This document shows, piece after piece, positions 39,961-54,100 of a stretch of DNA of 64,000 bases. Numbering within the stretch: position 1 is the stretch's first letter; each line of letters opens with the position of its first letter. A model generated the notes under the pieces. That model saw only the letters and a list, made by a program, of their open reading frames with translations, had not been told where the DNA came from and did not search any database. The stretch is from Osmia lignaria lignaria (lineage: Eukaryota; Arthropoda; Insecta; Hymenoptera; Megachilidae). The position numbers and the translations under genes were made by a program. The stretch covers positions 2,108,001 through 2,172,000 of the forward strand of contig NC_135034.1 in the NCBI RefSeq assembly GCF_051020975.1, written 5' to 3'.

Positions 39961-40007
39961 TTTCCCACATGAAGAAGTCTCTTACAACCCGAAGGCTTGA
40001 TGGGAAA
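39961..40007 (-). other. Three-way-junction module 2, copy 2
   Basis: In sense: P1 TTTCCCA with TGGGAAA (7 perfect pairs), TCAAG, P2 CC-TTCG-GG, TTGT, P3 AAGA-GACT-TCTT, CATG. P1 and P3 differ from module 2 of copy 1 but pair equally well. Confidence 0.75.
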
Positions 40008-40063
40008 GAACAGAGTCAAGGAGAAATTAAAGAAAAGTGCAGTAGTAATTTGCCCTCCCCACG

Positions 40064-40109
40064 CCCCTTACATGAGGAGACTCCAATAACCCGAAGGCTT
40101 GATAAGGGA
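40064..40109 (-). other. Three-way-junction module 1, copy 2
   Basis: In sense: P1 TCCCTTA with TAAGGGG (7 pairs, one G-U), TCAAG, P2 CC-TTCG-GG, TTATT, P3 GGA-GTC-TCC, TCATG. Directly homologous to 16458-16510. Confidence 0.75.
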
Positions 40110-40142
40110 ACGTGAGGCGGACAAATTTGTAAAATTTTCCGG

Positions 40143-40150
40143 ACGTAACA
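40143..40150 (-). repeat. Terminal inverted repeat, 5' end, copy 2
   Basis: ACGTAACA on the + strand, i.e. TGTTACGT in sense, identical to the copy 1 start. Confidence 0.88.
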
Positions 40151-40154
40151 TTAC
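40151..40154. repeat. Target-site duplication, right copy, insertion 2 (TTAC)
   Basis: Right copy of the 4-bp duplication; the satellite resumes in register as CATATCTACATTAG. Confidence 0.9.
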
Positions 40155-42899
40155 CATATCTACATTAGATATAATGTAATATACTGATTCCTTCCCACAG
40201 ATCAATGTACATTTAAAAACAATATCATTAGTACTACATCTACATTCGATATAATGTAATATACCGATTCATTCCCACAGATCAATGTACATTTAATCAC
40301 AATATCATCAGTACTATACCTACATTAGATATGTAATGTAGATTTAATAACAATATCATTATTACTATATCTACATTCGATATAATGTAATATACTGATT
40401 CATTCCCACAGATCAATGTACATATAATACCAATATCATTAGTACTATTTCTACATTAGATATGTAATGTACAATTAATAACAATATTATTATTACCATA
40501 TCTACATTAGATATAATGTAATATACTGATTCCTTCCCACAGATCAATGTACATATAATAACAATATCGTTAGTACTATATCTACATTAGATATAATGTT
40601 ATATACAGATACATTCCAACAGATCAATGTACCTACATTTAATACCCATGTCATTATTACGATACTTACATGAGATATAATGTAATATACTGTATGCTAA
40701 TAACAGATGAATGTACATTTAATAACAATATTATTATTACCATATCTACATTAGATATAAGGTAATCTACTGATTCCTTCCCACAGATCAATGTACATTT
40801 AATAACAATATCATTATTACTATATCTACGTTCGATATAATGTGATATACTGATTCATTCCCACAGATCAATGTACATATAATACCAATATCATTAGTAC
40901 TATTTCTACATTAGATATGAAATGTACAATTAATAACAATATTATTATTACCATATCCACATTTGATATAACATAATATACTGATTCCTTCCCACAGACC
41001 AATGTACACGTAATAACAATATCATTAGTACTATACCCACATTAGATATGTAATGTACATTCACAAACAATATCATTATTACCATATCTACATTCGATAT
41101 AATGTAATATACTGATTCATTCCCACAGATCAATGTACCTACATTTAATACCAATGTCATTATTAGGATACCTACATGAGATATAATGTAATATACTGAT
41201 TGCTACCCACAGACCGATGTACATTTAATAACAATATCATTAGTACTATATCTACATTAGATATGTAACGTACAATTAATAACAATATTATTATTACCAT
41301 ATCCACATTTGATATAACATAATATACTGATTACTACCCACAGATCCGTGTACATTTAATACCAATAATAGTAGTACTATGTCTACATTAGATATGTAAT
41401 GTACATTCAACAACAAAATCGATATTACCATATCTACATTAGATATAATGTAATATACTGATTCCTTCCCACAGATCAATGTAGATTTAATAACAATATC
41501 ATTATTACTATATCTACAGTATATATAATGTAATATTCTGATTCCTTCCCACAGATCAATATACATTTAATAAGAATATCATTGCTACTAGATCAACATT
41601 CGATCTAGTGTAATATATTGATTCATTCCGACAGATCAATGTACATTTAATAACTATATCATTATTACTATATCTACAGTAGATATAACGTCATATACAG
41701 ATTCATTCCCACAGATCAATGTACATTTAATAACAATATCATTAATGCTATACCTACATTAAATATGTAATGTACATCTAAAAACAATATCATTATTACC
41801 ATATCTACATTAGATATAATGTAGTATACTGATTCCTGCCCACAGATCACTGCACATTTAGTAACAATATCATTTGTACTATATCAACATTAGATGTAAT
41901 GTTATATACAGATACATTCCAACAGATCAATGTACCTACATTTAATACCCACGTCATTATTACGATACTTACATGAGATATAATGTAATATACTGTATGC
42001 TAATAACAGATGAATGTACATTTAATAACAATATCATTATTACTATATCTACATTCGATATAATGTAATATACTGATTCATTCCCACAGATCAATGTACA
42101 TATAATACAAATATCATTAGTACTATTTCTACATTAGACATGTAATGTACAATTAATAACAATATTATTATTACCATATCCACGTTTGATATAACATAAT
42201 ATACTGATTACTACCCACAGATCAATGTACACATAATACCACTGCCATTAGTACTATATCTACATTAGATATGTAATGTACAATTAATAACAATATTTTT
42301 ATTACCATATATACATTAGATATAATGTAATATACTGATTCCTTCCCACAGATCAATGTACACTTAATAACAATATCATTATTACTATATCTACAGTAGA
42401 TATAATGTCATATACAGATTCATTCCCACAGATCAATGTACATTTAATAACAATATCATTGTTACTATTCGTACAGTAGATATAATGTAGTATACGGATT
42501 CGGTCCCACAGATCAATGTATATTTAATAACAATATCATTGGTACTACATCTACATTCGATATAATGTAATATACTGATTCATTCCCACAGATCAAGGTA
42601 CATTTAATACCAATATCATTACTACTATATCAACATTAGATGTGTAATGTACATTTAACAACAAAATCATTATTACCATATCTAAATTCGATATAATGTA
42701 ATATTCTGCTTCATTCCCACAGATCAATGTAGATTTAATAACAATATCATTATTACCATATCTACAGTAGATATAATGTCATATACAGATTCATTCCCAC
42801 CGATCAATGTACATTAAATAACAATATCATTATTACCATATCTACATTAGATATTATGTAATATACTGATTCCTTCCCACAGATCAATGTACATTTAAT

Positions 42900-45800
42900 A
42901 ACAATATCATTAGTACTATATCTAGATTCGATATAATGTAATACACTGATTCATTCCCACAGATCAATGTACATTTAATAACAATATCATTATTACTGTT
43001 CCTACAGTAGGTATAATGTAATATACGGATTCGTTCCCACAGATCAATGTACATTTAATAACAATATCATTGGTACTATATCTACATTCGATATAATGTA
43101 ATATACTGATTCATTCCCACAGATCAATGTACATTTAATACCAATATCATTACTACTATATCAACATTAGATATGTAATGTACATTTATCAACAAAATCA
43201 TTATTAGCATATCTACATTCGATATAATGTAAGATTCTGCTTCATTCCCACAGATCAATGTACAATTAATAACTGCATTATTACTATCATATCTACATTA
43301 GATATAACGTAATATATTGGTTACTACCCACAGATCAATATACATTTAATCACAATATCAATAGCACTATATCTACATTGGATATAACGTAATATACTGA
43401 TTCATTCCCACAGATCAGTGTACATTTAATACCAATATCATCAGTACTATATCTACATTAGATATGTAATGTACATTTAACAACAAAATCATTATTACCA
43501 TATCTAAATTCGATATAATGTAATATTCTGCTTCATTCCCACAGATCAATGTAGATTTAATAACAATATCATTATTACCATATCTACAGTAGATATAATG
43601 TCATATACAGATTCATTCCCACCGATCAATGTACATTAAATAACAATATCATTATTACCATATCTACATTAGATATTATGTAATATACTGATTCCTTCCC
43701 ACAGATCAATGTACATTTAATAACACTATCATTAGTACTATATCTAGATTCGATATAATATAATATACTGATTCATTCCCACAGATCAATGTACATTTAA
43801 TGCCATTATCATTAGTACCATATCTATATTAGATATTTAATGTACAATTAATAACAGTATTATTATTATCATATCTACATTAGATATAACGTAATATATT
43901 GATTGCTACCCACAGATCAATATACATTTAATCACAATATCAATAGCACTATATCTACATTGTATATAACTTAATATACTGATTCATTCCCACAGATCAA
44001 TGTACATTTAATACCAATATTATTAGTACTATATCTACATTAGATATGTAATGTACATTTAACAACACAATCATTATTACCATATCTGCATTCGATATAA
44101 TGTAATATACTGCTTCATTCCCACAGATCAATGTACATTTAAAAACAATATCATTATTACCATATCTACATTAGATATAATGTCATATACAGATTCATTC
44201 CCAGAGATCAATGTACATTTAATAACAATATCATTATTACCATATCTACATTAGAAATTATGTAATATACTGATTCCTTCCCACAGATCAATGTACATTT
44301 AATAACAGTATCATTAGTACTATATCTAGATTCGATATAATGTAATAAACTGATTCATTCCCACAGATCAATGTACATTTAATAACAATATCATTATTAC
44401 TATATCTTCAATAGATATAATGTAATATACTGATTCATTCCCACAGACCAATGTACATTTAATAACAATATCATTATTACTATTCGTACAGTAGATATAA
44501 TGTAGTATACGGATTCGGTCCCACAGATCAGTGTACATTTAATAACAATGTAATTGGTACTATATCTACATTCGATATAATGTAATATACTGATTCATTC
44601 CCACAGATCAATGTACATTTAGTACCAATATCATTACTACTATATCTACATTAGATATGTAATGTACATTTAACAACAAAATCATTATTAGTATATCTAC
44701 ATTCGATATAATGTAATATTCTGCTTCATTCCCACGGATCAATGTACATTTAAAAACAATATCATTATTACCATATCTACATTAGATATAATGTAATATA
44801 CTGATTCCTTCGCACAGATCAATGTACATTTAATAACAATATCATTAGCACTATATCTACATGACATATAATGTAATATATATGCTTCATTCACACAGAT
44901 CAATGTACATTTAAAAACAATATCATTATTACCATATCTACATTAGATATAATGTCATATACCTATTCATTCCCAGAGATCAATGTACATTTAAAAACAA
45001 TATCATTATTACCATATCTACATTAGATATAATGTAATATACGGATTCGTTCCCACAGATCAATGTACATTTAATAACAGTATCATTGGTACTATATCTA
45101 CATTAGATATGTAATGTACATTTGACAACAAAATCATTATTACCATATCTACATTCGATATAATGTAATATACTGCTTCATTCCCACAGATCAATGTACA
45201 TTTAATGCCAATATCATTAGTACCATATCTATATTAGATATTTAATGTACAATTAATAACAGTATTATTATTATCATATCTACATTAGATATAACCTAAT
45301 ATATTGATTGCTACCCACAGATCAATATACATTTAATCACAATATCAATAGCACTATATCTACATTGGATATAACGTATTATACTGATTCATTCCCACAG
45401 ATCAATGTACATTTAATACCAATATCATTAGTACTATATCTACATTAGATATGGAATGTACATTTGACAACAAAATCATTATTACCATATCTGCATTCGA
45501 TATAATGTAATATACTGCTTCACTCCCACAGATCAATGTACATTTAAAAACAATATCATTATTACCATATCTACATTAGATATAATGTAATATATGGATT
45601 CGTTGCCACAGATCAATGTACATTTACTAACAATATTATTAGCACTATATCTACATTCGATACAATGTAATATACTGATTCATTCCCACAGATTAGTGCA
45701 CATTTAATACCAATATCATTATTACTATATCTAGATTAGATATGTAATGTACATTTAACAACAAAATCATTATTACCACATCTACATTCGATATAATGTA

Positions 45801-46800
45801 ATATTCTTCTTCATTCCCACAGACCAATGTAGATTTAATAACAATATCATTATTACCATATCTACAGTAGATATAATGTCATATACCGATTGATTCCCAG
45901 AGATCAATGTACATTTAATAACAATATCATTATTACCATATCTACATTAGATATTATGTAATATACTGATTCCTTCCCACAGATCAATGTACATTTAATA
46001 ACAATATCATTAGTACTATATCTAGATTCGATATAATGTAATAAATTGATTCATTCCCACAGATCAATGTACATTTAATAACAATATCATTATTACCATA
46101 TCTACATTAGATATAATGTAATATACTGATTCCTTCCCACAGATCAATGTACATTTAATAACAATATCATTAGCACTATATCTACATGACATATAATGTA
46201 ATATACTGCTTCATTCACACAGATCAATGTACATTTAAAAACAATATCATTATTACCATATCTACATTAGATTTAATGTAATATACTGATTCATTCCCAC
46301 AGATCAATGTACATTTATTAACAATATCATTAGCACTATATCTACATTCGATATAATGTAATATACTGATTCAGTCCCCCAGATTAGTGTACATTTAATA
46401 CCAATATCATTAGTACTATATCTACATTAGATATGTAATGTACATTTAACAACAAAATCATTATTACCATATCTACATTCGATATAATGTAACATACTGA
46501 TTCATTCCCACAGATCAATGTAGATTTAATAACAATATCATTATTACCATATCTACAGTAGATATAATGTCATATACAGATTCATTCCCACAGATCAATG
46601 TACATTTAATATCAATATCATTATTACCATATCTACATTAGATATTATGTAATATACTGATTCCTTCCCACAGATCAATGTACATTTAATAACAATATCA
46701 TTAGTACTATATCTAGATTCGATATAATGTAATACACTGATTCATTCCCACAGATCAATGTACATTTAATAACAATATCATTACTACTGTCCCTACAGTA
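42900..46800. repeat. Segmental copy of 33.2-36.5 kb and of 48.4-50.2 kb
   Basis: ATAACTGCATTATTAC at 33563 recurs at 43269 (offset 9,706) and at 48703 (offset 5,434). Further right, the offset to the 34-36 kb copy is 9,946 bp (TACAGTAGATATAATGTA at 34541 and 44487), so about 240 bp was gained or lost between the copies. The segment 41.9-42.6 kb is separately matched at 51.55-52.3 kb (offset 9,688). Block C is thus a nested mosaic of copied blocks. Confidence 0.75.
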
Positions 46801-46910
46801 GGTATAATGTAATATACGGATTCGTTCCCACAGATCAATGTACATTTAATAACAATATCATTGGTACTATATCTACATTCGATATAATGTAATATACTGA
46901 TTCATTCCCA

Positions 46911-49900
46911 CAGATCAATGTAGATTTAATAACAATATCCTTATTACCATATCTACAGTAGATATAATGTCATATACAGATTCATTCCCACAGATCAATG
47001 TACATTTAATAACAATATCATTATTACCATATCTACATTCGATATAATGTAATATACTGCTTCATTCCCACAGATCAATGTACATTTAATGCCAATATCA
47101 TTAGTACCATATCTATATTATATATTTAATGTACAATTAATAACAGTATTATTATTATCATATCTACATTAGATATAACCTAATATATTGATTGCTACCC
47201 ACAGATCAATATACATTTAATCACAATATCAATAGCACTATATCTACATTGGATATAACGTATTATACTGATTCATTCCCACAGATCAATGTACATTTAA
47301 TACCAATATCATTAGTACTATATCTACATTAGATATGGAATGTACATTTGACAACAAAATCATTATTACCATATCTGCATTCGATATAATGTAATATACT
47401 GCTTCACTCCCACAGATCAATGTACATTTAGAAACAATATCATTATTACCATATCTACATCAGATATAATGTAATATACTGCTTCATTCACACAGATCAA
47501 TGTACATTTAACAACAATATCATTATTACCATATCTACATTAGATATAATGTAATATACGGATTCGTTCCCACAGATCAATGTACATTTAATTACAATAT
47601 CATTGGTACTATATCTACATTAGATATGTAATGTACATTTAACAACAAAATCATTATTACCATATCTACATTCGATATAATGTAATATTCTGCTTCATTC
47701 CCACAGATCAATGTAGATTTAATAACAATATCATTATTGCCATATCTACGTTAGATATAATGTCATATACAGATTCATTCCTACAGATCAATGTACATTT
47801 AATAACAATATCATTATTACCATATCTACATTAGATATTATGTAATATACTGGTTCCTTCCCTCAGATCAATGTACATTTAATAACAATATCAGTATTAC
47901 CATATCTACATAGATATAATGTAATATACTGCTTCATTCCCACAGATCAATGTACATTTAGAAACAATATCATTATTACCATATCTACATTAGATATAAT
48001 GTAATATACGGATTCGTTCCCACAGATCAATGTACATTTAATTACAATATCATTGGTACTATATCTACATTAGATATGTAATGTACATTTAACAACAAAA
48101 TCATTATTACCATATCTACATTCGATATAATGTAACATACTGATTCATTCCCACAGATCAATGTAGATTTAATAACAATATCATTATTACCATATCTACA
48201 GTAGATATAATGTCATATACAGATTCATTCCCACAGATCAATGTACATTTAATATCAATATCATTATTACCATATCTACATTAGATATTATGTAATATAC
48301 TGATTCCTTCCCACAGATCAATGTACATTTAATAACAATATCATTAGTACTATATCTAGATTCGATATAATGTAATACACTGATTCATTCCCACAGATCA
48401 ATGTACATTTAATAACAATATCATTATTACTGTTCCTACTGTAGGTATAATGTAATATACGGATTCGTTCCCACAGATCAATGTACATTTAATAACAATA
48501 TCATTGGTACTATATCTACATTCGATATAATGTAATATACTGATTCATTCCCACAGATCAATGTACATTTAATACCAATATCATTACTACTATATCAACA
48601 TTAGATATGTAATGTACATTTATCAACAAAATCATTATTAGCATATCTACATTCGATATAATGTAAGATTCTGCTTCATTCCCACAGATCAATGTACAAT
48701 TAATAACTGCATTATTACTATCATATCTACATTAGATATAACGTAATATATTGGTTACTACCCACAGATCAATATACATTTAATCACAATATCAATAGCA
48801 CTATATCTACATTGGATATAACGTAGTATACTGATTCATTCCCACAGATCAGTGTACATTTAATACCAATATCATCAGTACTATATCTACATTAGATATG
48901 TAATGTACATTTAACAACAAAATCATTATTACCATATCTAAATTCGATATAATGTAATATTCTGCTTCATTCCCACAGATCAATGTAGATTTAATAACAA
49001 TATCATTATTACCATATCTACAGTAGATATAATGTCATATACAGATTCATTCCCACCGATCAATGTACATTAAATAACAATATCATTATTACCATATCTA
49101 CATTAGATATTATGTAATATACTGATTCCTTCCCACAGATCAATGTACATTTAATAACACTATCATTAGTACTATATCTAGATTCGATATAATATAATAT
49201 ACTGATTCATTCCCACAGATCAATGTACATTTAATGCCATTATCATTAGTACCATATCTATATTAGATATTTAATGTACAATTAATAACAGTATTATTAT
49301 TATCATATCTACATTAGATATAACGTAATATATTGATTGCTACCCACAGATCAATATACATTTAATCACAATATCAATAGCACTATATCTACATTGTATA
49401 TAACTTAATATACTGATTCATTCCCACAGATCAATGTACATTTAATACCAATATCATTAGTACTATATCTACATTAGATATGTAATGTACATTTAACAAC
49501 AAAATCATTATTACCATATCTGCATTCGATATAATGTAATATACTGCTTCATTCCCACAGATCAATGTACATTTAAAAACAATATCATTATTACCATATC
49601 TACATTAGATATAATGTCATATACAGATTCATTCCCAGAGATCAATGTACATTTAATAACAATATCATTATTACCATATCTACATTAGAAATTATGTAAT
49701 ATACTGATTCCTTCCCACAGATCAATGTACATTTAATAACAGTATCATTAGTACTATATCTAGATTCGATATAATGTAATAAATTGATTCATTCCCACAG
49801 ATCAATGTACATTTAATAACAATATCATTATTACTATATCTTCAATAGATATAATGTAATATACTGATTCATTCCCACAGACCAATGTACATTTAATAAC

Positions 49901-52900
49901 AATATCATTATTACTATTCGTACAGTAGATATAATGTAATATACGGATTCGGTCCCACAGATCAGTGTACATTTAATAACAATGTCATTGGTACTATATC
50001 TACATTCGATATAATGTAATATACTGATTTATTCCCACAGATCAATGTACATTTAGTACCAATATCATTACTACTATATCTACATTAGATATGTAATGTA
50101 CATTTAACAACAAAATCATTATTAGTATATCTACATTCGATATAATGTAATATACTGATTCCTTCGCACAGATCAATGTACATTTAATAACAATATCATT
50201 AGCACTATATCCACATGACATATAATGTAATATATATGCTTCATTCACACAGATCAATGTACATTTAAAAACAATATCATTATTACCATATCTACATTAG
50301 ATATAATGTAATATACTGATTACTTCCCACAGATCAATGCAGATTTAATAACAATATCATTATTACTATATCTACAGTATATATAATGTCATATACAGAT
50401 TCATTCTCACAGATCAATGTACATTTAATAACAATATCATTAGTACTATATCTACATTAGATATGTAATGTTCATTTAATAACAATATCATTATTACCAT
50501 ATCTACATTAGATATAATGTAATATACTGATTCCTTCCCACAGATCAATGTACATTTAATAAGAATATCATTGGTACTATATCAACATTCGATATAGTGT
50601 AATATATTGATTCATTCCCACAGATCAATGTACATTTAATAGCAATATCATTTGTACTATATCAACATTTTATATAATGTAATATACTGATTCCTTCCCA
50701 CAGATCAATGTACATTTAATAACAACATCATTATTACTATATCTACATTAGATATAATGTTATACACAGATACATTCCAACAGACCAATGTACCTACACT
50801 TAATACCCATGTCATTATTACGATACCTACATAAGATATAATGTAATATACTGATTGCTACCCACCGATGAATGTACATTTAACAACAAGATCATTATTA
50901 CCATATCTACATTAGATATAATGTAATATACTGATTCCTTCCCACAGATCAATGTACATTTGATAACAATATCATTAGTACTATATCTATATTCGATATA
51001 ATGCAATATACTGATTCATTCCCATAGATCAATGTACACATAATACCAATGCCATTAGTACTATATCTACATTAGATATGTAATGTACAATTAATAACAA
51101 TATTTTTATTACCATACATACATTAGATATAATGTAATATACTGATTCCTTCCCACAGATCAATGTACACTTAATAACAATATCATTATTACTATATCTA
51201 CAGTAGATATAATGTCATATACAGATTCATTCCCACAGATCAATGTACATTTAATAACAATATCATTAGTACTATACCCACATTAGATATGTAATGTACA
51301 TTTACAAACAATATCATTATTACCATATCTACATTCGATATAATGTAATATACTGATTCATTCCCACAGATCAATGTACCTACATTTAATACCCATGTCA
51401 TTATTACGATACCTACATTAGATATAATGTAATATACTGGTTTCTACCCACAGATGAATGTACATTTAATAACAATATTATTATTACCACATCTACATTA
51501 GATAGAATGTAATATACTGATTCATTCCCACAGATCAATGTACATATAATAACAATATCATTTGTACTATATCAAAATGAGATGTAATGTTATATACAGA
51601 TACATTCCAACAGGTCAATGTACGTACATTTAATACCCACGTCATTATTACGATACTTACGTGAGATATAATGTAATATACTGTATGCTAATAACAGATG
51701 AATGTACATTTAATAACAATATCATTATTACTATATCTACATTCGATATAATGTAATATACTGATTCATTCCCACAGATCAATGTACATATAATACAAAT
51801 ATCATTAGTACTATTTCTACATTAGGCATGTAATGTACAATTAATAACAATATTATTATTACCATATCCACGTTTGATATAACATAATATACTGATTACT
51901 ACCCACAGATCAATGTACACATAATACCACTGCCATTAGTACTATATCTACATTAGATATGTAATGTACAATTAATAACAATATTTTTATTACCATATAT
52001 ACATTAGATATAATGTAATATACTGATTCCTTCCCACAGATCAATGTACACTTAATAACAATATCATTATTACTATATCTACAGTAGATATAATGTCATA
52101 TACAGATTCATTCCCACAGATCAATGTACATTTAATAACAATATCATTGTTACTATTCGTACAGTAGATATAATGTAGTATACGGATTCGGTCCCACAGA
52201 TCAATGTACATTTAATAACAATATCATTGGTACTACATCTACATTCGATATAATGTAATATACTGATTCATTCCCACAGATCAAGGTACATTTAATACCA
52301 ATATCATTACTACTATATCAACATTAGATATGTAATGTACATTTATCAACAAAATCATTATTAGCATATCTACATTCGATATAATGTAATATTCTGCTTC
52401 ATTCCCACAGATCAATGTACAATTAATAACAGCATTATTATTATCATATTTACATTAGATATAACGTAATATATTGGTTACTACCCACAGATCAATATAC
52501 ATTTAATCACAATATCAATAGCACTATATCTACATTGGATATAACGTAATATACTGATTCATTCCCACAGATCAATGTACATTTAATACCAATATCATCA
52601 GTACTATATCTACATTAGATATGTAATGTACATTTAACAACAAAATCATTATTACCATATCTAAATTCGATATAATGTAATATTCTGCTTCATTCCCACA
52701 GATCAATGTAGATTTAATAACAATATCATTATTACCATATCTACAGTAGATATAATGTCATATACAGATTCATTCCCACCGATCAATGTACATTAAATAA
52801 CAATATCATTATTACCATATCTACATTAGATATTATGTAATATACTGATTCCTTCCCACAGATCAATGTACATTTAATAACAATATCATTAGTACTATAT

Positions 52901-54100
52901 CTAGATTCGATATAATGTAATATACTGATTCATTCCCACAGATCAATGTACATTTAATGCCATTATCATTAGTACCATATCTATATTAGATATTTAATGT
53001 ACAATTAATAACAGTATTATTATTATCATATCTACATTAGATATAATGTAATATACTGATTCATTCCCACAGATCAATGTACATTTAATACCAATATCAT
53101 CAGTACTATATCTACATTAGATATGTAATGTACATTTAACAACAAAATCATTATTACCATATCTAAATTCGATATAATGTAATATTCTGCTTCATTCCCA
53201 CAGATCAATGTAGATTTAATAACAATATCATTATTACCATATCTACAGTAGATATAATGTCATATACAGATTCATTCCCACCGATCAATGTACATTAAAT
53301 AACAATATCATTATTACCATATCTACATTAGATATTATGTAATATACTGATTCCTTCCCACAGATCAATGTACATTTAATAACAATATCATTAGTACTAT
53401 ATCTAGATTCGATATAATGTAATATACTGATTCATTCCCACAGATCAATGTACATTTAATGCCATTATCATTAGTACCATATCTATATTAGATATTTAAT
53501 GTACAATTAATAACAGTATTATTATTATCATATCTACATTAGATATAACGTAATATATTGATTGCTACCCACAGATCAATATACATTTAATCACAATATC
53601 AATAGCACTATATCTACATTGTATATAACTTAATATACTGATTCATTCCCACAGATCAATGTACATTTAATAACAACATCATTGGTACTACATCTACATT
53701 CGATATAATGTAATATACTGATTCATTCCCGCAGATCAATGTGCATATAATAACAATATCATTAGTAATATCTACATTCGATATAATGTAATATACTGAT
53801 TCATTCCCACAGATCAAGGTACATTTAATGACAATATCATTAGTACCATATCTATATTAGATATTTAATGTACAATTGATAACAGTATTATTGCTACCAT
53901 ATCTACATTAGACATAATGTAATATACGGATTCGTTCCCACAGATCAATGTACATTTAATGACAATATCATTAGCACTATATCTACACGACATATAATGT
54001 AATATACTGCTTCATTCACACAGATCAGTGTACATTTAAAAACAATATCATTATTACCATATCTACATTAGATATAATGTAATATTCTGCTTCATTCCCA
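46911..54100. repeat. Higher-order repeat, unit 1 (7,190 bp)
   Basis: Starts at CAGATCAATGTAGATTTAAT. The same phase point recurs at 54101 and 60101. Compared with unit 2 it carries two extra segments: 450 bp at about 47686-48135 (also present in unit 3) and 740 bp at about 53078-53817. 7,190 minus 450 minus 740 equals the 6,000 bp of unit 2. Otherwise the units look nearly identical by eye, with only scattered substitutions (for example TGTTCCTACTGTAGG at 48431 versus TGTTCCTACAGTAGG in unit 2). Confidence 0.88.
52561..53545. repeat. 502-bp internal tandem duplication in unit 1
   Basis: CAGTACTATATCTACATTAG at 52599 recurs at 53101, and the match continues through the unit with TCATTCCCACCGATCAATGT. 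This second copy makes up most of the 740-bp stretch that unit 2 lacks. Confidence 0.75.

Larger units (their letters stand above)
37392..40150 (-). mobile_element. Non-coding mobile element, copy 2 (solo LTR-like, 2,759 bp)
   Basis: Same family as copy 1 but inverted: its sense 5' end (TGTTACGTCCGG) is at 40150 and its 3' hairpin end at 37392. Termini TGTTACGT/ACGTAACA are perfect and flanked by TTAC duplications. Reading the minus strand, the order of conserved parts is the same as in copy 1. It lacks module 3 and the GA and long AT microsatellites. The divergence from copy 1 is substantial (only partial identity even in the best block), so the two insertions are of a diverse family, not a recent pair. 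The longest open frame (164 codons, 39381-39875 on +) is antisense to the element and has no intact counterpart in copy 1. Confidence 0.85.

Noticed and set aside
16419..40150. Insertions 1 and 2 as the two ends of one larger inverted transposon
   Set aside because: Each copy has both termini and its own, different target-site duplication, so they are independent insertions. The 18 kb between them is ordinary satellite.
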